64,000 nt of DNA from Diphasiastrum complanatum (taxonomy: Eukaryota > Streptophyta > Lycopodiopsida > Lycopodiales > Lycopodiaceae), in contig CM055097.1 in assembly GCA_029204225.1 (NCBI GenBank), forward strand, positions 64,043,662 through 64,107,661, read 5' to 3'. Shown here piece by piece: positions 12,060 through 23,949 of the stretch (the first letter of the stretch is position 1; every line of letters starts with the position of its first letter). The notes beneath the pieces were generated by a model that made no database searches, was not told where the DNA came from, and saw only the letters and a list, made by a program, of their open reading frames with translations. The position numbers were made by a program, and so were the translations under genes.

Positions 12060-13524
12060 GTACACTTAACCTTTGCAAAGCTATGAAGGGTTTCATAAAG
12101 AAAGGCACGAGGCAAGCTAACTTCCTTGGGATGCCAAATGGGTGCAACTTATAACGAAATTTACCAAAACATGCTACCTTTTTTTGCATTGTGTGAAATA
12201 AATTGTGCATTTTGTGTCGATTGAAAGTGGCGAAAAATGCTTGCGATCATAATATAAATTTACTAGTTAGAACTTGCTAAAAATGTTTATGGAACTAAAA
12301 AACACCAAATCATTAAGTAAGATGTGAGTATGATAGTGCTAGAGTAAGATGCAAGTAAATTGTGAGCAATGTTGTTGCACAAGCATTTGGGCTTTTGGCA
12401 TGATTTTAACTACTCCCACTTGAAATTAGTACATTGAACTCATAAGTAACCACTTCCATGCATCAAACAATTTGATTTTAGAACCCAGACCATTGGTGCT
12501 ACCATGGAGAAGGTGGTGATACAACAACTAATGGCTCCATGCTAATGACATTAATGTTGCAAGATTTCTTTTTCCTAACCAAGGATGGATATGAGAAAGA
12601 TACTTGATGCGTGTAATTGTAGAGAAGCAAGATTCAGCCTGATGAGGAGCTAGAATGAAGCCCATATCACTGCACTATATGTGGTTTTGGTCAACTTCTT
12701 GCATATGAACACCTATTGAATTCTCTTTCTCGTCCCCTTGATCTATCACAACCCCAATGCACCTGTGGCCATCACCCACAATCAACGCACCCATCCACAC
12801 TACTTTAAGTAAATTACCTATATTTTTTTCCACACTCTTGATAACAAAGGAAATAATAAAAGAACATCCTACAATTTCCTCTATGTTCACAACTTCCATC
12901 CAATCGTCAACAAATAATAATTGAATCTATCATCAACCATCTTTACACCATTCATTCATGGGAAGAGCATGGAAATAAAAAAGCTCTAATAACAAAAGAC
13001 ACAAGGCTCATGTTTTAAAATAATTGGTTCGAGCCTATCTCTATAATCTACATTGATAGGTCGATCTCTATACTGTACATAATAACTGCTTAATTCTTTA
13101 AGTGATCTACTAGTAAACTTTAGAACCAATATTCTTGATTGAACATCTGTGTAGCTCATTAAATAAACTAATAGAATAAACTACATCCTAATCACATATC
13201 TTCAACCATAATTGAGATGCCAATTGAACCCGGAGCTAGCAAGGAGATAAGTGAAGATAAAATGATAAGTGAGCGTTGCTACCAAGGTCGACACTTTGAT
13301 CAAATACTTCTTGCAATCACGTTGCCTTTTTCCACTTAGCTCCACTTTAGCAAATTACTTGGATACTTATCCAATCATCTCTTGATAATCATGTCACATT
13401 TACGTCCCCTTATCCCTCCGGTCTTAGGTTAGTCTCTCAGGCTAATGGCCTCAATGTTTATATGGTGCACTTAGTCAAAATCACAAGTCAACCTAACCAA
13501 TGGAAGATAAAGCAAAAGAGTGAC

Positions 13525-13527
<3 letters not shown>
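12060..13527. other. Intergenic DNA without a recognisable feature
   Basis: AT-rich sequence with many stop codons in all frames. I see no gene, no transposon terminus and no strong repeat. Confidence 0.4.

Positions 13528-13587
<60 letters not shown>
13528..13587. repeat. (GA)n microsatellite, left half of an interrupted tract
   Basis: About 60 bases of pure GA repeat. It resumes at 15968 on the far side of the LTR element, so the element inserted into a longer (GA)n tract. Confidence 0.95.
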
Positions 13588-13589
<2 letters not shown>

Positions 13590-14346
13590 TTGAAAATCGG
13601 TGGGATTGATCAGAGATGAACTTTGGTACCACGTTGGAAGCGATGAGTTATCAGGAATGGGTTCTGATAGAAACAGAACTTTGATATCAAATCGAAAATT
13701 TGCGGAATAGCAACAGAATTTAAGAAACGGATGGTTGCGGAATCAGAAGCACGTTAGTTAGCAACAAATAATTAAGATGAATAATTAGTAACAATGCACA
13801 ATAGAACAAAACAGTAGCCTAGACAAAATTGCACTCTGATTGATTGAAAATTGAGTACAATGCTTGAAGCAAAAATCGGCCTCAGTTGGTTGATCGTTGA
13901 GTGTAATAACACTTGCTATAGAATTGTTATCTATTGAATAATATCTACATCTTGTTACAACTGATCAGTACCTTGTAAGCATTAAATTCTATCTACTACA
14001 TTTATTACAACCGTCATTGGAACTATAAATGCATGTACAAAGTAGGCAGACTATCAACGCCACGTCGTGGGTCGGATTTTCTGACCGACAGTATCCAAAA
14101 TATACATGTATCAAAATTTATAGATCTGACTTGAATTTTATAGAATTTTTTGAGTTGATCCAATATAAAAAAAATAACGACTCGATTCGAGTCGATCCAG
14201 GGTCACAGAAAATTTCGACTCCGAATTTCGATCTTCTGCTCAAAAATTGCAGCCTTCCCCTTTTTCTGGTTTTTTGGTATAAGTATATACAGCTTTCAGG
14301 ATGCTCATTACTGAATGGATATGGGCTTGAGCATTGAAATCCAACA
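13588..14346 (-). repeat. 3' LTR of the gag-only element
   Basis: Left copy, paired with 15207-15966. It is followed inward by the polypurine tract (plus-strand CTCCCTCTTA). It contains a short open frame at 14029-14337 that is also present in the other LTR and has no known meaning. Confidence 0.9.
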
Positions 14347-14499
14347 CTCCCTCTTAATGTGGATCCTGAAAAACTTTGATCTTCATATTTAGCATGTCGT
14401 TAAATCTAAGATGGTGCTCTTTTGATAGAGCTTTTGTGAAGTAATATGCTGCCATAAGATCTGTCCTACAGTAAACCAGGGATGGAGGAGTATGCAGTT

Positions 14500-15063
14500 C
14501 TTCTGATCTCCTCTTGTAGTAGCATCAAAATTACTCTTGATAGAGTGAGATGCTACTGGCTCGAAATTGCCATGACCCAATTTTCGTAGGCATCAGGTAG
14601 ACTCGATAATAGAGTCATCACTGCATCGGAATCTTCAATGACTAAGCCGGTTGTAGTCATCTGCTCCATAGTATTTTTGAAAGTGTTGAGATGACTCTAA
14701 ACACATTCTGCATCAGAGATTCTTAGAGTAAAGAACTTCCTCCTCAAATAAAGTTTGGAAGTTGCATCTCTGATATCGTAGAGGGTTGCTAGGATGTCCC
14801 AAGCATCCTTAGCAGTCTGAACAGTTCGGATATGGCAGATTTGGGAGTCTTTGAGATTGAGTGTGATCAAGGCAAAATGCCTTGCCATCTTTCTGTCTCC
14901 ATTTGGTGATGATGGTTGCATCACCTTCTGGTTTGACTTTTGTGCCATCAACTATGTCCCACAATACTTTGGCAAGTAGAATGACTCTCATCTTGAATTT
15001 CTAGAGATGGTAGTTCTCTCCGTCCAGTTTGTCAATCAGGGATGAACTAGAAGACGGATCCAT
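14500..15063 (-). pseudogene. Copia-type gag remnant of the TR-GAG element
   Basis: Starts at the ATG read on the minus strand from 15063 (MDPSSSSSLIDKLDGENYHL) and shows the typical copia gag N-terminus with a stop (TAG, plus-strand 15001-15003) where the family has a conserved Trp before KFKM. Further on it reads MRVILLAKVLWDIVDGT, then after a frame shift AWDILATLYDIRDATSKLYL and RRKFFTLRISDAE. The product would be the capsid-like structural protein; here it is broken by at least one stop and frame shifts. Confidence 0.75.
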
Positions 15064-15194
15064 ACTGGTGTAGTGAGCAAGATCGTTGGTAGAAACAACG
15101 ATATCGGAATATTATTGGTTGTGCGCTTGCTGCTAAGTCTTTGTAGAAACAAGTCTAATAGCCTACAATAAAAATGCAGATTACTGAGCCACCT

Positions 15195-15206
15195 GCTCTG
15201 ATACCA
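15195..15206 (-). promoter_or_regulatory. Primer binding site (initiator tRNA-Met)
   Basis: Reverse complement reads TGGTATCAGAGC and abuts the CA end of the 5' LTR, the usual minus-strand priming site of plant LTR retrotransposons. Confidence 0.9.
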
Positions 15207-15964
15207 TGTCAAAAATCGGTGGGATTGATCAGAGATTAACTCTGGTACCACGTTGGACGCGATGAGTTATGAAGAATGGAATTTGATAGAAATAAAACTC
15301 TGATATCAAATTGAAATTTTTTGGAATAGCAGCGGAAGTTAAGCAACGGATGGTTGCGGATTGGAAGCATGTCAGTTAGCAGCAAATAATCAAGATGAAT
15401 AATCATTAACAATGTGCAATAGAACAGAACAATAGTGTAGACAAAATTGCACTCTGATCAATTGAAAATCGAGTACAATAGCTTGAAGCAAAAATCGACC
15501 TCAACAGGTTGATCGTTGAGTGTAATAACACTTGCTACAGAATTGTTATCTACTGAACAGTATCTACATCTTCTTATTACAACTGATCAGTACCTTGAAA
15601 GCATTAAATTCTATCTACTACATTTATTACAATTGTCATTGAAATTGTAAATGCATGTACAAAGTAGGCAGACTGTCAACGCCACGTCATGGGTTGGATT
15701 TTCTAACCAACAGTATCGAAAATATACATGTATCAAAATTTTTAGATTCGACTCAAATTTTATAGAATTTTTCGAGTCGATCTGGTATCGAAAAAAAAAC
15801 GACTCGATTCGAGTCGATCCAAGGTCGGAAAAATTCGATTCCGAATTTCGATCTTCTGCTCAAAAATTCGAGCCTTCCCCTTTTTCTGGTTTTCTAGTAT
15901 AAGTATATACAGATTTCAAGATGCTCATTACTGAATGGATTTGGGCTTGAGCATTGAAATCCAA

Positions 15965-15966
<2 letters not shown>
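15207..15966 (-). repeat. 5' LTR of the gag-only element
   Basis: Right copy of the LTR pair, adjoining the primer binding site. It differs from the left copy by many substitutions and a few single-base indels, more densely in the part nearest the interior. Confidence 0.9.

Positions 15967-15967
<1 letters not shown>

Positions 15968-16033
<66 letters not shown>
15968..16033. repeat. (GA)n microsatellite, right half of an interrupted tract
   Basis: Continuation of the GA repeat broken by the LTR element. Confidence 0.95.
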
Positions 16034-16035
<2 letters not shown>

Positions 16036-18212
16036 ACATTACTGGAAGCTCCGCATTGTCTTTCTAGTCATGGGACTAGAAAGCAAACATAAGATAATGT
16101 TACACTTGTGAGATTGATAATGTTACACATGTGGGTCCTCCATATTAATGTTACAATATTTTTATTGAGGTCCTCCCAAGTGTTTGAGAAAAATTCTTGC
16201 ACTCATCCACGTTACTCATACACATACACCAGGATACTTTCAGTGTCAGAAAGGTTGCTGAAGAAATGAAAACTCTAAAACGTATGTATAGGTATTTTAC
16301 CAAAGAAATCGCAGGTACAGAGCTTCTGATCTATCCTCAAACATTAAGACATCACTTGTCTTCCAAATGCTGCGCCCCTCCAGCCCATCTTCTGCGAGAT
16401 TCTGGGGATTCCTTTTGAAACATTCCCCTACAGAACTTGGCTTCATTCCTCAGAATGGTAAACATCAGCATGCATCTAACAGAACATGTTCTCTAAACCT
16501 GAGTTCAATGCAGCCAAAGAATCGCTACCACTCCCTTTTGCAGGAAGTCAACAATCAGAATCTCTGATCATGGCTCTCGCGTTATCCATTAGGGCATAGC
16601 TTACTGGTCAGATGCAAGTTTTTCAAATAGGTTTTGCCCCTTGACCTGGATTAGACAGTTTGCTGCAGCAGAAATCTCTGGTCTTGAAGCTATCTTACAT
16701 GACAAATTTCTGTAGAATCAATCTTGTTAGCTAATATCTCTGATGCCTTCATATCTTCATATGTGAATTTGCAAATGCTCTTTGGAAGGACTTTTAAGTT
16801 CATAAGCTTGAGCTCTCCAAAAATTGCACAAGAGTCGTCAACTGCTTAACTATAGAACTAGTTTTGCTAATTTTAAGTGGCCATTTCCAAAATGTATGGA
16901 TTTCAGCCGAAAGAAACAAGAACTAGATTGTGAAGACCACAAGGAACGAACATTTTGAGACTCAATCTAGCAAGAAGAAAATGATGATCAAAGATATGCT
17001 CAAAGAAGCTGAGAGAATTCATTTTCCATGACAAACGCAACAGCTTTCACAGTAACTTAACAAAGCAAAGCAACTGTAACTATTTCCCCAATGCTTGTAT
17101 TTCCAAAAAATGAGACCTCTCTTGAGCGTCATTCCCAGCTCCCTACAAATTGCCTTCATAAGATGGACTCTTCTCATATGCCACTTATGGGCTCAATTAC
17201 AACAAAATTGTCTGAAGAATGGCAACTTTTCACCATTCCCAATATTCAACTTGCACATGATGCTGAAGGTGATCAGCAACTACTATACTTTGTTGTCGAT
17301 TCTAAATCAAAATACTTCTTGTCAGTCTCATGCATTGGCAACAATGACTCAGCTCTGAATCCGACCTCTTAATAAATTTGTCTACAATTTTCAGCTCAGC
17401 ACCCAATTTCCTTTGATCATTCAAGGCTCTTTACATAAACAATGGCTGTGGTCATTATTATTAGTTTTTTAATTTGAGAAAGCCTCATTGATGCTCATCC
17501 TCATTGATGGCTGCGAAAACATGGTAGATGGCACAAGTTTGGTGGCCATAAAATATATGATAATCCTATCTTTCCATGCCATAAAAATAAGATGATCCTG
17601 TACTTCCATGCTGTAGCTACACCACTCAGAGGGCTCTTTTGTCTTAAACTTGCCACAAATACATCATCTATTATTGTAATGTTGGGTCTCCATAGCAGCT
17701 TCACGAGTGCAGTTGAATATTTGGGTGCAAAACATTCTAATGCCCATCAAAGCACATGATTTCACAAAGAGATTTGAGGGAAAGCATTAGTAAAGCCCGA
17801 GATGAAACTAAAATATAAATGCAAGCACCTGCACTCTTAATCTTACTGGCTTCAATCACTCTTGCCCTCTCCCTCCCACGTGGGGGGGGGGATCAGCTAA
17901 ACACCAAACATAAAGTCAATTTTGACCAAGACACCAGTTTCATAGAAATATATTATAGAGAATCAAACACAAAAAATATATATGTTTCAGAGTTACATAA
18001 ACAAATCCCTTCATGTAGTATCTGACACGACAACTAGCACTAAAACTTGCAATGAAATTTCAAAAACCTAGAAATCTTAAAACTATAAGCTTTCTTGGTT
18101 GCTGCGCAAAAGAGAATCTTAATGTAGATTTGCTGCTCCATCTTGAGGAATGGTTCAAATGCCTGGAGTATGAACGTGCACCGCAAGGTGATCTTCAGAA
18201 GGAAGAATTGAT
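16034..18212. other. 3' flank of the RING gene
   Basis: Downstream of the minus-strand RING gene stop codon. It should include its 3' UTR (from 18212 downward). The short frames here (16197-16567 and 17091-17372 on the plus strand) look like chance. A run of ten G is present near 17881-17890. Confidence 0.4.
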
Positions 18213-20101
18213 TCACATTGGAGGGTGGGTTCCATCTGCAGCACGGAAATTGTTTTCGTAATAGATACTAGAGGTTACATCGCCATATGGTTGAGAAAAA
18301 CCATGACTGTGGAACCAATTCCAGCATGATTCCAAATCATGAGAAGCCCAAGGGCTACCACGGTTCCTGTCTCTTTGCCACGAATGACCCTGGACACTAC
18401 CATTCCATCTTGCAGCATCCATGCCAGAAAGACCACCTGCAGAGTCTCCACCCACTCGAGATGTCATATTCCAGGGAGCACCCCACCCTCTTTCAGAGAA
18501 AAAGTCAGATGAATGACCACCTGGAGATAATATAGGTGACTCCCTGTGTCTTGGTCTTTGGTTTATCCCATTCAAACGATTGTGTAAGGCAGGAGATGCT
18601 GCAGTCTGCATTGAACTTACAGGCTCTTCAAATCCTTGATTGGGCATCACACTAGTCATTGCCAATGAGCCAGTACCAAAGTCAGGAAGTCTCCGATGCG
18701 ATCTGCAATACACATTCACAATCATGCAATCAACAAAATATTACAAAACCTGGAGCAGCATGAAGTATTATGATTGTAAAAGCGCCTGGGCTTGTTATGT
18801 ATTATATTGAAAGCGTGGATCACAGACATCAACATACCCAAATATCAGGTACAGAAATCCCAATATGGGCAATTCTTATAAGCCTTCCTGATAGTCTCGG
18901 GAACTCCAGGAGGGTATGACAACATTGATTTACTAGGAAACATAAAACATTAGACAAATCTTTGCACTAAATATAAAATCGGTATTCAGAGCTCGATTAT
19001 GGAGATTTGCAAGTTTTAAAAGCTTAACAAGTGCTGGGTACAAGTATAGCTTGTAGAGACAATACAGAACCAAAACTAGGAGCAACATTAAAAGTCATTG
19101 TATGGAAGATGGAGATATGAGAAATCTCGTGCATAGAGACATCTCTCAAAGGGTGCAACATTAAATGGCAAATTAATTTTGGGCCCTAGAAAAATTACAA
19201 AGAGGGCACCAGAGCTGCAAAAACCGACGATAGAAGTCATCACAATTGAAATCCAAGGGACATCAGAAAATGCAAAGATGTTAACTGTTTGGACATTTTA
19301 ATGCATGGTCTGACAACTAGGACCATCCTTAACAATAAAACCTAGAATCATGCAAGTATTCCTCCAATATTCAAAGCTTTTGACAGTTCTTCAGCAATTG
19401 ACATTGTTTTCCATCGATCTGACAAGAAATGGCTACTGAAACTTCACCTTACATCCAAATACAGGTAAGGATATGCAGAAAAACTGTGCAATTAATCTCC
19501 ACAACCAGTTCAGATTGATCCGACTCAGGAAAGAATGAGTTTAGGAGGACAATGTGGTCATTTTCAAATGTGAAAGTGCAACATTGCTAAACGAAGTGCT
19601 TCATAATTCCACTTAGAGAGCAACAAGAAAAGCAGAATCTCCAGCACTTTCTCAGGCACACTGGGACCTTTAAAACATGCCCTTTCCGCCCAGAAGGCTT
19701 AAAATTATACCTGGCTTGGCCGAAGGCCAAATTGTAATTCTCAGGAACAAGGTTTCCAGAAGCTCGATTGGACCTTCTCACCCTTTCATGAGGCAGAATT
19801 GGTGGTTCGGTGTAAACAATATTTATAGCACTGTTTGAAGAAGCCAAAGGCCCCCTACCATGGGGATTCCAAACAGTCCTGTCAGAAACCCTCTGTGTCC
19901 TTGTCAAGTTCCCTCCAAGGTGGCTTCCACCTGCCATATGTAAACCCATTTCATGGATGTGTGGAATCCCAGCATTGCCATCCAAAAATTGCATGTGCCT
20001 TAAATGTTGAACCCTTTGAGCCGCAAGATATGGACATGTGCGAACAGGATTGGATGAGCCTCCATGCTCACCATAGAGCACATTCACTACAAGGTTAGGA
20101 T
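18213..20101 (-). CDS. RFI2-like RING E3 ligase, C-terminal exons
   Basis: Two exons, 19711-20101 and 18213-18702, joined in phase (AG|A completes an Arg codon) across a GT-AG intron. The first begins after TTTTGCAG and reads DPNLVVNVLYGEHGG, then RTCPYLAAQRVQHL, resembling the CPYLA block I recall from RFI2-type RING proteins downstream of the RING. The second reads SHRRLPDFGTGSLAM and is rich in Gly, Ser, Trp and Arg (SERGWGAPWN, GHSWQRDRNRG, ESCWNWFHSHGF), ending ADGTHPPM and TGA. These tails are probably disordered. Assignment to the RING exons 22.6 kb upstream rests on strand, family resemblance and lack of another start; the joint to exon 42744-42937 is out of phase by one base, so a small exon is probably unrecognised between them. 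Confidence 0.7.
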
Positions 20102-23059
20102 CTGCAAAAGATGGAGAGTAGCTTAGCTCTCACATGAGATCACCAAAATCAGGTTTCTTATTATCTCTGTTTTAAGAATGTAGTAGACCCCAAAAGCTTC
20201 TAGCTTTACCTGCATGAAAATGAGCATTGCAAACCTATAGTGCAAGCAACTGATTGAGAATTGCAACTGCATGGCCTGAGGCATTAATACTCACTAATCA
20301 TAATCTGCAGTTAACATAATGAAACTAGAAGAGCTGGAAGCTCTTCATTCCTGTAAAATGACTAGGGTTAGAAATTTATGATTTCGAATACATGTGAGCG
20401 ACCATAGCATTCAATCATATTGAATCTCCCTATAGCGCAGAGGGGCTCTAATAACGAGTTCACAATTTGTAAAAGCTAGTTTTCAGATCCTTTGGATATA
20501 ATCAACTTGAACAAATAACCATTTGTGTCTTAGTGCATCTGAAATAAGACTATTTGTGCAAACGCATACATGCATGCACTTGCTCAAGCAAAGGTGCAGT
20601 TTAAGCATTCAATCGTATTTGTTCTTTTTTAAGCATTCAAAGTTGATATACTGGCTTTGTACAAGTTGTTTGAAGAATTACCAATCAAGATAATTTTCTG
20701 AATTTGGATAGTATGGACAAATTTTCAAGAGTAAAGACTGCCAAGTCATTTGCGTTGGAATATCAAAACACGATCATATTGGATGGAATCGAAAGGTTGA
20801 AGAGAATCTCAAATCATCAGGTCTTATCAATGAAAATTGTGAATGGAGATCAGCAAATGAAGTCAACTATCAATGCAATAAACACACATTTGAATACTAT
20901 CAAAGGAGATGTCAACTTCAAAAATTCACATGTCAGACGAATGAATGAAAAAATTGGAAGCGACGACTCCAGTCAAAGAGGACAACCAAGAAATCTGAAG
21001 TAGAACACTCAAATCAAAGAGGGCTACTAAGAGTTCAAAGTTAAGCTGATCAACTCCAAATGGCAGTATCAAATTACAGCCAAGAGACCTCAATGTGGGC
21101 AGACAACAAGGTAAAATTTCCTTTGCTGGAAAATTAGGGGGTGTTTGTGACAAAAGCTCTCTTTCCAAAAAGATCTTCTCTCTGTGTGTTTCACAAAGCT
21201 CTCTTTCCAAAAAGATCTCCTCACTGGTAAAAGAAGAGAAAGGAATCTTAAAAAGAAAATCGAACTTAATTATCAAAGAATTTTTAAAAAACATGGATCT
21301 CTTATTTTGTTTGATAAGATGGGTGTAGCAACGGATGACATTAGGGAATCTTTTTGTATTGGGCAAAACTCAGTAACAAAGATAGGATCCTTTCAGTGGA
21401 GCTATTAACCCAACTAAGAAAATTTGTTCTTCTAAATAGAGGCAAAACTAAGATGTACTCAAGTTTATGCAGAAAAGGATCTTCCTCAAACTGAGCACTC
21501 AAAGGTAAGAAAAGAATGGACAATACACAAGCAATGAAGAGCTGAAGGAAAATGGGCAACATAAAGAGGAGGCAAAGACTTTATGGCCGTGTCCAATTTC
21601 TGAGAACATGGGGATTAAGCCTCCAGAGTTGAGTTGATTGATTATGCAAAGAAATTCCCTTCAAGGCCAGTTTATGATTATCAAGTTGAGATGGTCTAAG
21701 GGATCCCAAATATGGACATGTGGAGCAGCACATGGTGTGTGACGGCTATGATGAGGACTATCAATAGGAACTGAAGTTGAGACTAACATGCAGTAGGATT
21801 GCATGGACACATGCACAGGTACCCCTAGGGCATATACCATGGTAGGGGCTCACCCTCATCGTAGTGGTATCAGAGCTTGGGTTACAAAGGATCGAAAGCT
21901 GGAATTTGGAGTTTTGATCCTAGTTTTTGGTAGAAAATCCTGGTGTTTCTGTTATTTTTTCTTCATGGTGGTGGAATTTACCTCCAAGTGATTCTCTGAA
22001 CATTCACTCTAAGGGCTGTGTAGTGATTGGTTAGAGGCCGATTTGAGCTGCAAGTTCATTGTTGATGCCACTACACTTTGAGAACAGTTACGCAAAGCTA
22101 CACACTTAATCTGCCTTCCCAAAGTACTCCAGTGCCCAAAAAGAAAGTGATTTTTGTTTGTTTCTGCCCCTGGCCGCCCACATGGATCTGACGAAGCTAC
22201 ACTGTATAGAAAGTGCACCTCCTAGAGTTTTCTTTTCCTGCTACTCGCTTGTGTAGGCAATACTGGTTTGGCTGATGTCACAGGCATCTTACTGAGATCC
22301 TCTCCATCTGAACCGCAACTTTTGATACTTAATTTGGTGATCTGTAACCAAAGATATCATCATTCAAAGTTTTGGTAGTTTTCAAGCTAAAATATTGGAA
22401 TTCTGATTGGAATAATTATGCATGTCATTGAATCTCACAGTGTGCTCTATGAATTCATTTGTATGAATCCATTTTGCCTTACTCCGTGTATCTGAGTTAT
22501 GCATGCTGGTTATATAGATGTTTTGGGTGGTTGTAGGCCGCCGCCATACATGGTTAATACTAATAGTAAACAGATATGAATTGTGTTTCTTACTTACAAG
22601 GACTGTAGTCGATAGTTATATTGACGTTTATGTGGTTTGCATGTCAGTTCAATTTTTATTAACTATAAGGTCACTGAGTGATAAACCAATCCTCGAACTG
22701 TGTTATATTATTATTGGCTATTTAGAAATTGTTTCAAGGCATGGCATTACTCGGTTGTATGTGATTCAGATTAGATAGATGTATATGTTGATTAAAATTA
22801 GAAAATTTCATGTTTAATAGGTAATTAATAATGACAAACAAGAGCCAAGCAATGTCTAGCGGTGATGCTACAGGAGCACTTATTTCTAGATATGCCAGCA
22901 GCTAGAGGTGTGACACTCACATGATCAAACAATTTAAGGGATCAACAAGTGGAAGTTTTACTATACACAGATAAAGAACCTAGCTTCTCTTACCTAAGGG
23001 TTTCAACCTGAGCCACATATGAGAGAAAAATGTGATAAGAAAACAAAGGTGGTGGATGA
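20102..23059. other. Intron DNA with a retroelement leader trace
   Basis: Mostly unassigned sequence. At 21865-21876 the plus strand has a perfect TGGTATCAGAGC, the initiator-Met primer site, followed by a leader-like stretch (TTGGGTTACAAAGGATCG), suggesting the 5' end of a lost LTR retrotransposon. Neither its LTR nor a gag could be defined. Confidence 0.4.
21152..21222. repeat. Short tandem duplication
   Basis: The block AAAGCTCTCTTTCCAAAAAG occurs twice with a 42-base period. It is next to a GGGGGTGTTTGTGAC sequence reminiscent of MITE ends, but no partner terminus was found. Confidence 0.6.
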
Positions 23060-23074
23060 TTGGTTAGTAAAGTG

Positions 23075-23245
23075 GGTACTTTAATCTCCACAGTATTCCT
23101 GAAAAGAAGAGAATCAAGAATTGAGAATGTGGTTCTACTTCTCCATGGCAACGTGTCCTCATGGTGGCAGGATTCACAACTAAAGCCACCACTTGGAAAT
23201 CACTCATGGAGCTCTTTAGAAAATTTATGGATTTGCGGACCAAGG
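23075..23245 (+). pseudogene. Ty3/gypsy gag fragment
   Basis: A short plus-strand stretch reads LLHGNVSSWWQDS and, after a frame shift, TTWKSLMELFRKFMDLRTKV. The WW, TW and F...F spacing is that of gypsy capsid domains. Frames are broken on both sides; treat as a small relic. Confidence 0.4.
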
Positions 23246-23949
23246 TTTTGTCATTAGACTCAAATAGGCGCTGTGGCAATTCGTCCTAGGCTTGCCAGCT
23301 GATTACCAGAAAAAGTGCAAAAGTAACGAAATTCAGCTTCCTTTTATCCCTATTCTTTGCATCATAATATTTAGCAAAGTTGAAGTGACGACAAGAGTCT
23401 TCTCCTTTGACATAGTTGGCGTGCTTGTGTTTCTTTAACTATGCCTCTTCCATATTTTGTTTCTCTCCTTTATTCATGATATGAATGGTCCGTTCAAAAA
23501 CCTTCATATCTACATGGTCGGAGGCCATTCAATTCTCCTAGGGTTTCAAGCATATTCTTCAAGTGGCAAGGTTCTCCGGTTGGCTTTGGGTATGTTTCAT
23601 ATCATGGTTGTATATGATGTTATAATGTGATGCACTCCTTGTGTAAGATGGCTTGGGATCTTCTTCTTAGATTCGATTGGCGTTACCGAGATGCTTGGGC
23701 TCTACGTGGAATAACTCAGCTACATTACTTGTAGGGCTTTCTATTTGGTGATCTTTGGTAATCTTCAAAGGAGATTGTTCGATTCATCCATTTTTGTCTT
23801 TCTATGCTTTATGTAATGCCAAATCTATGAAGATGTTTAGAACAGAACCTGTCATGTATAAAGAATTTCAAATGTTGTTGGGCATTTTCTGCTTGCCCTC
23901 ACATCCTTTGGACATTTTAAGGGGATCCATCCTCGAATAAGCTTCCCTT

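Larger units (their letters stand above)
13588..15966 (-). mobile_element. Gag-only LTR retrotransposon (TR-GAG type, copia-like)
   Basis: Two LTRs of about 760 bp (13588-14346 and 15207-15966) surround an interior of only 860 bp. Each LTR starts TGT and ends CCAACA; by eye they are roughly 85-90 percent identical, so the insertion is old. Next to the right LTR, on the minus strand, is a perfect 12-base initiator-Met primer site (TGGTATCAGAGC, plus-strand 15195-15206). Next to the left LTR is a purine tract (plus-strand CTCCCTCTTA, 14347-14356). The interior has only a decayed copia-type gag and no protease, integrase or RT, so it would depend on a partner element. The host site is a (GA)n repeat; the flanking pentamers AGAGA and CGAGA fit an imperfect target duplication. 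Confidence 0.9.

Noticed and set aside
17819-18025. Secretory-looking 68-codon frame starting MQAPALLILL
   Set aside because: The hydrophobic start is followed by low-complexity sequence with no conserved body; it sits in the 3' flank of the RING gene without promoter or splice support.
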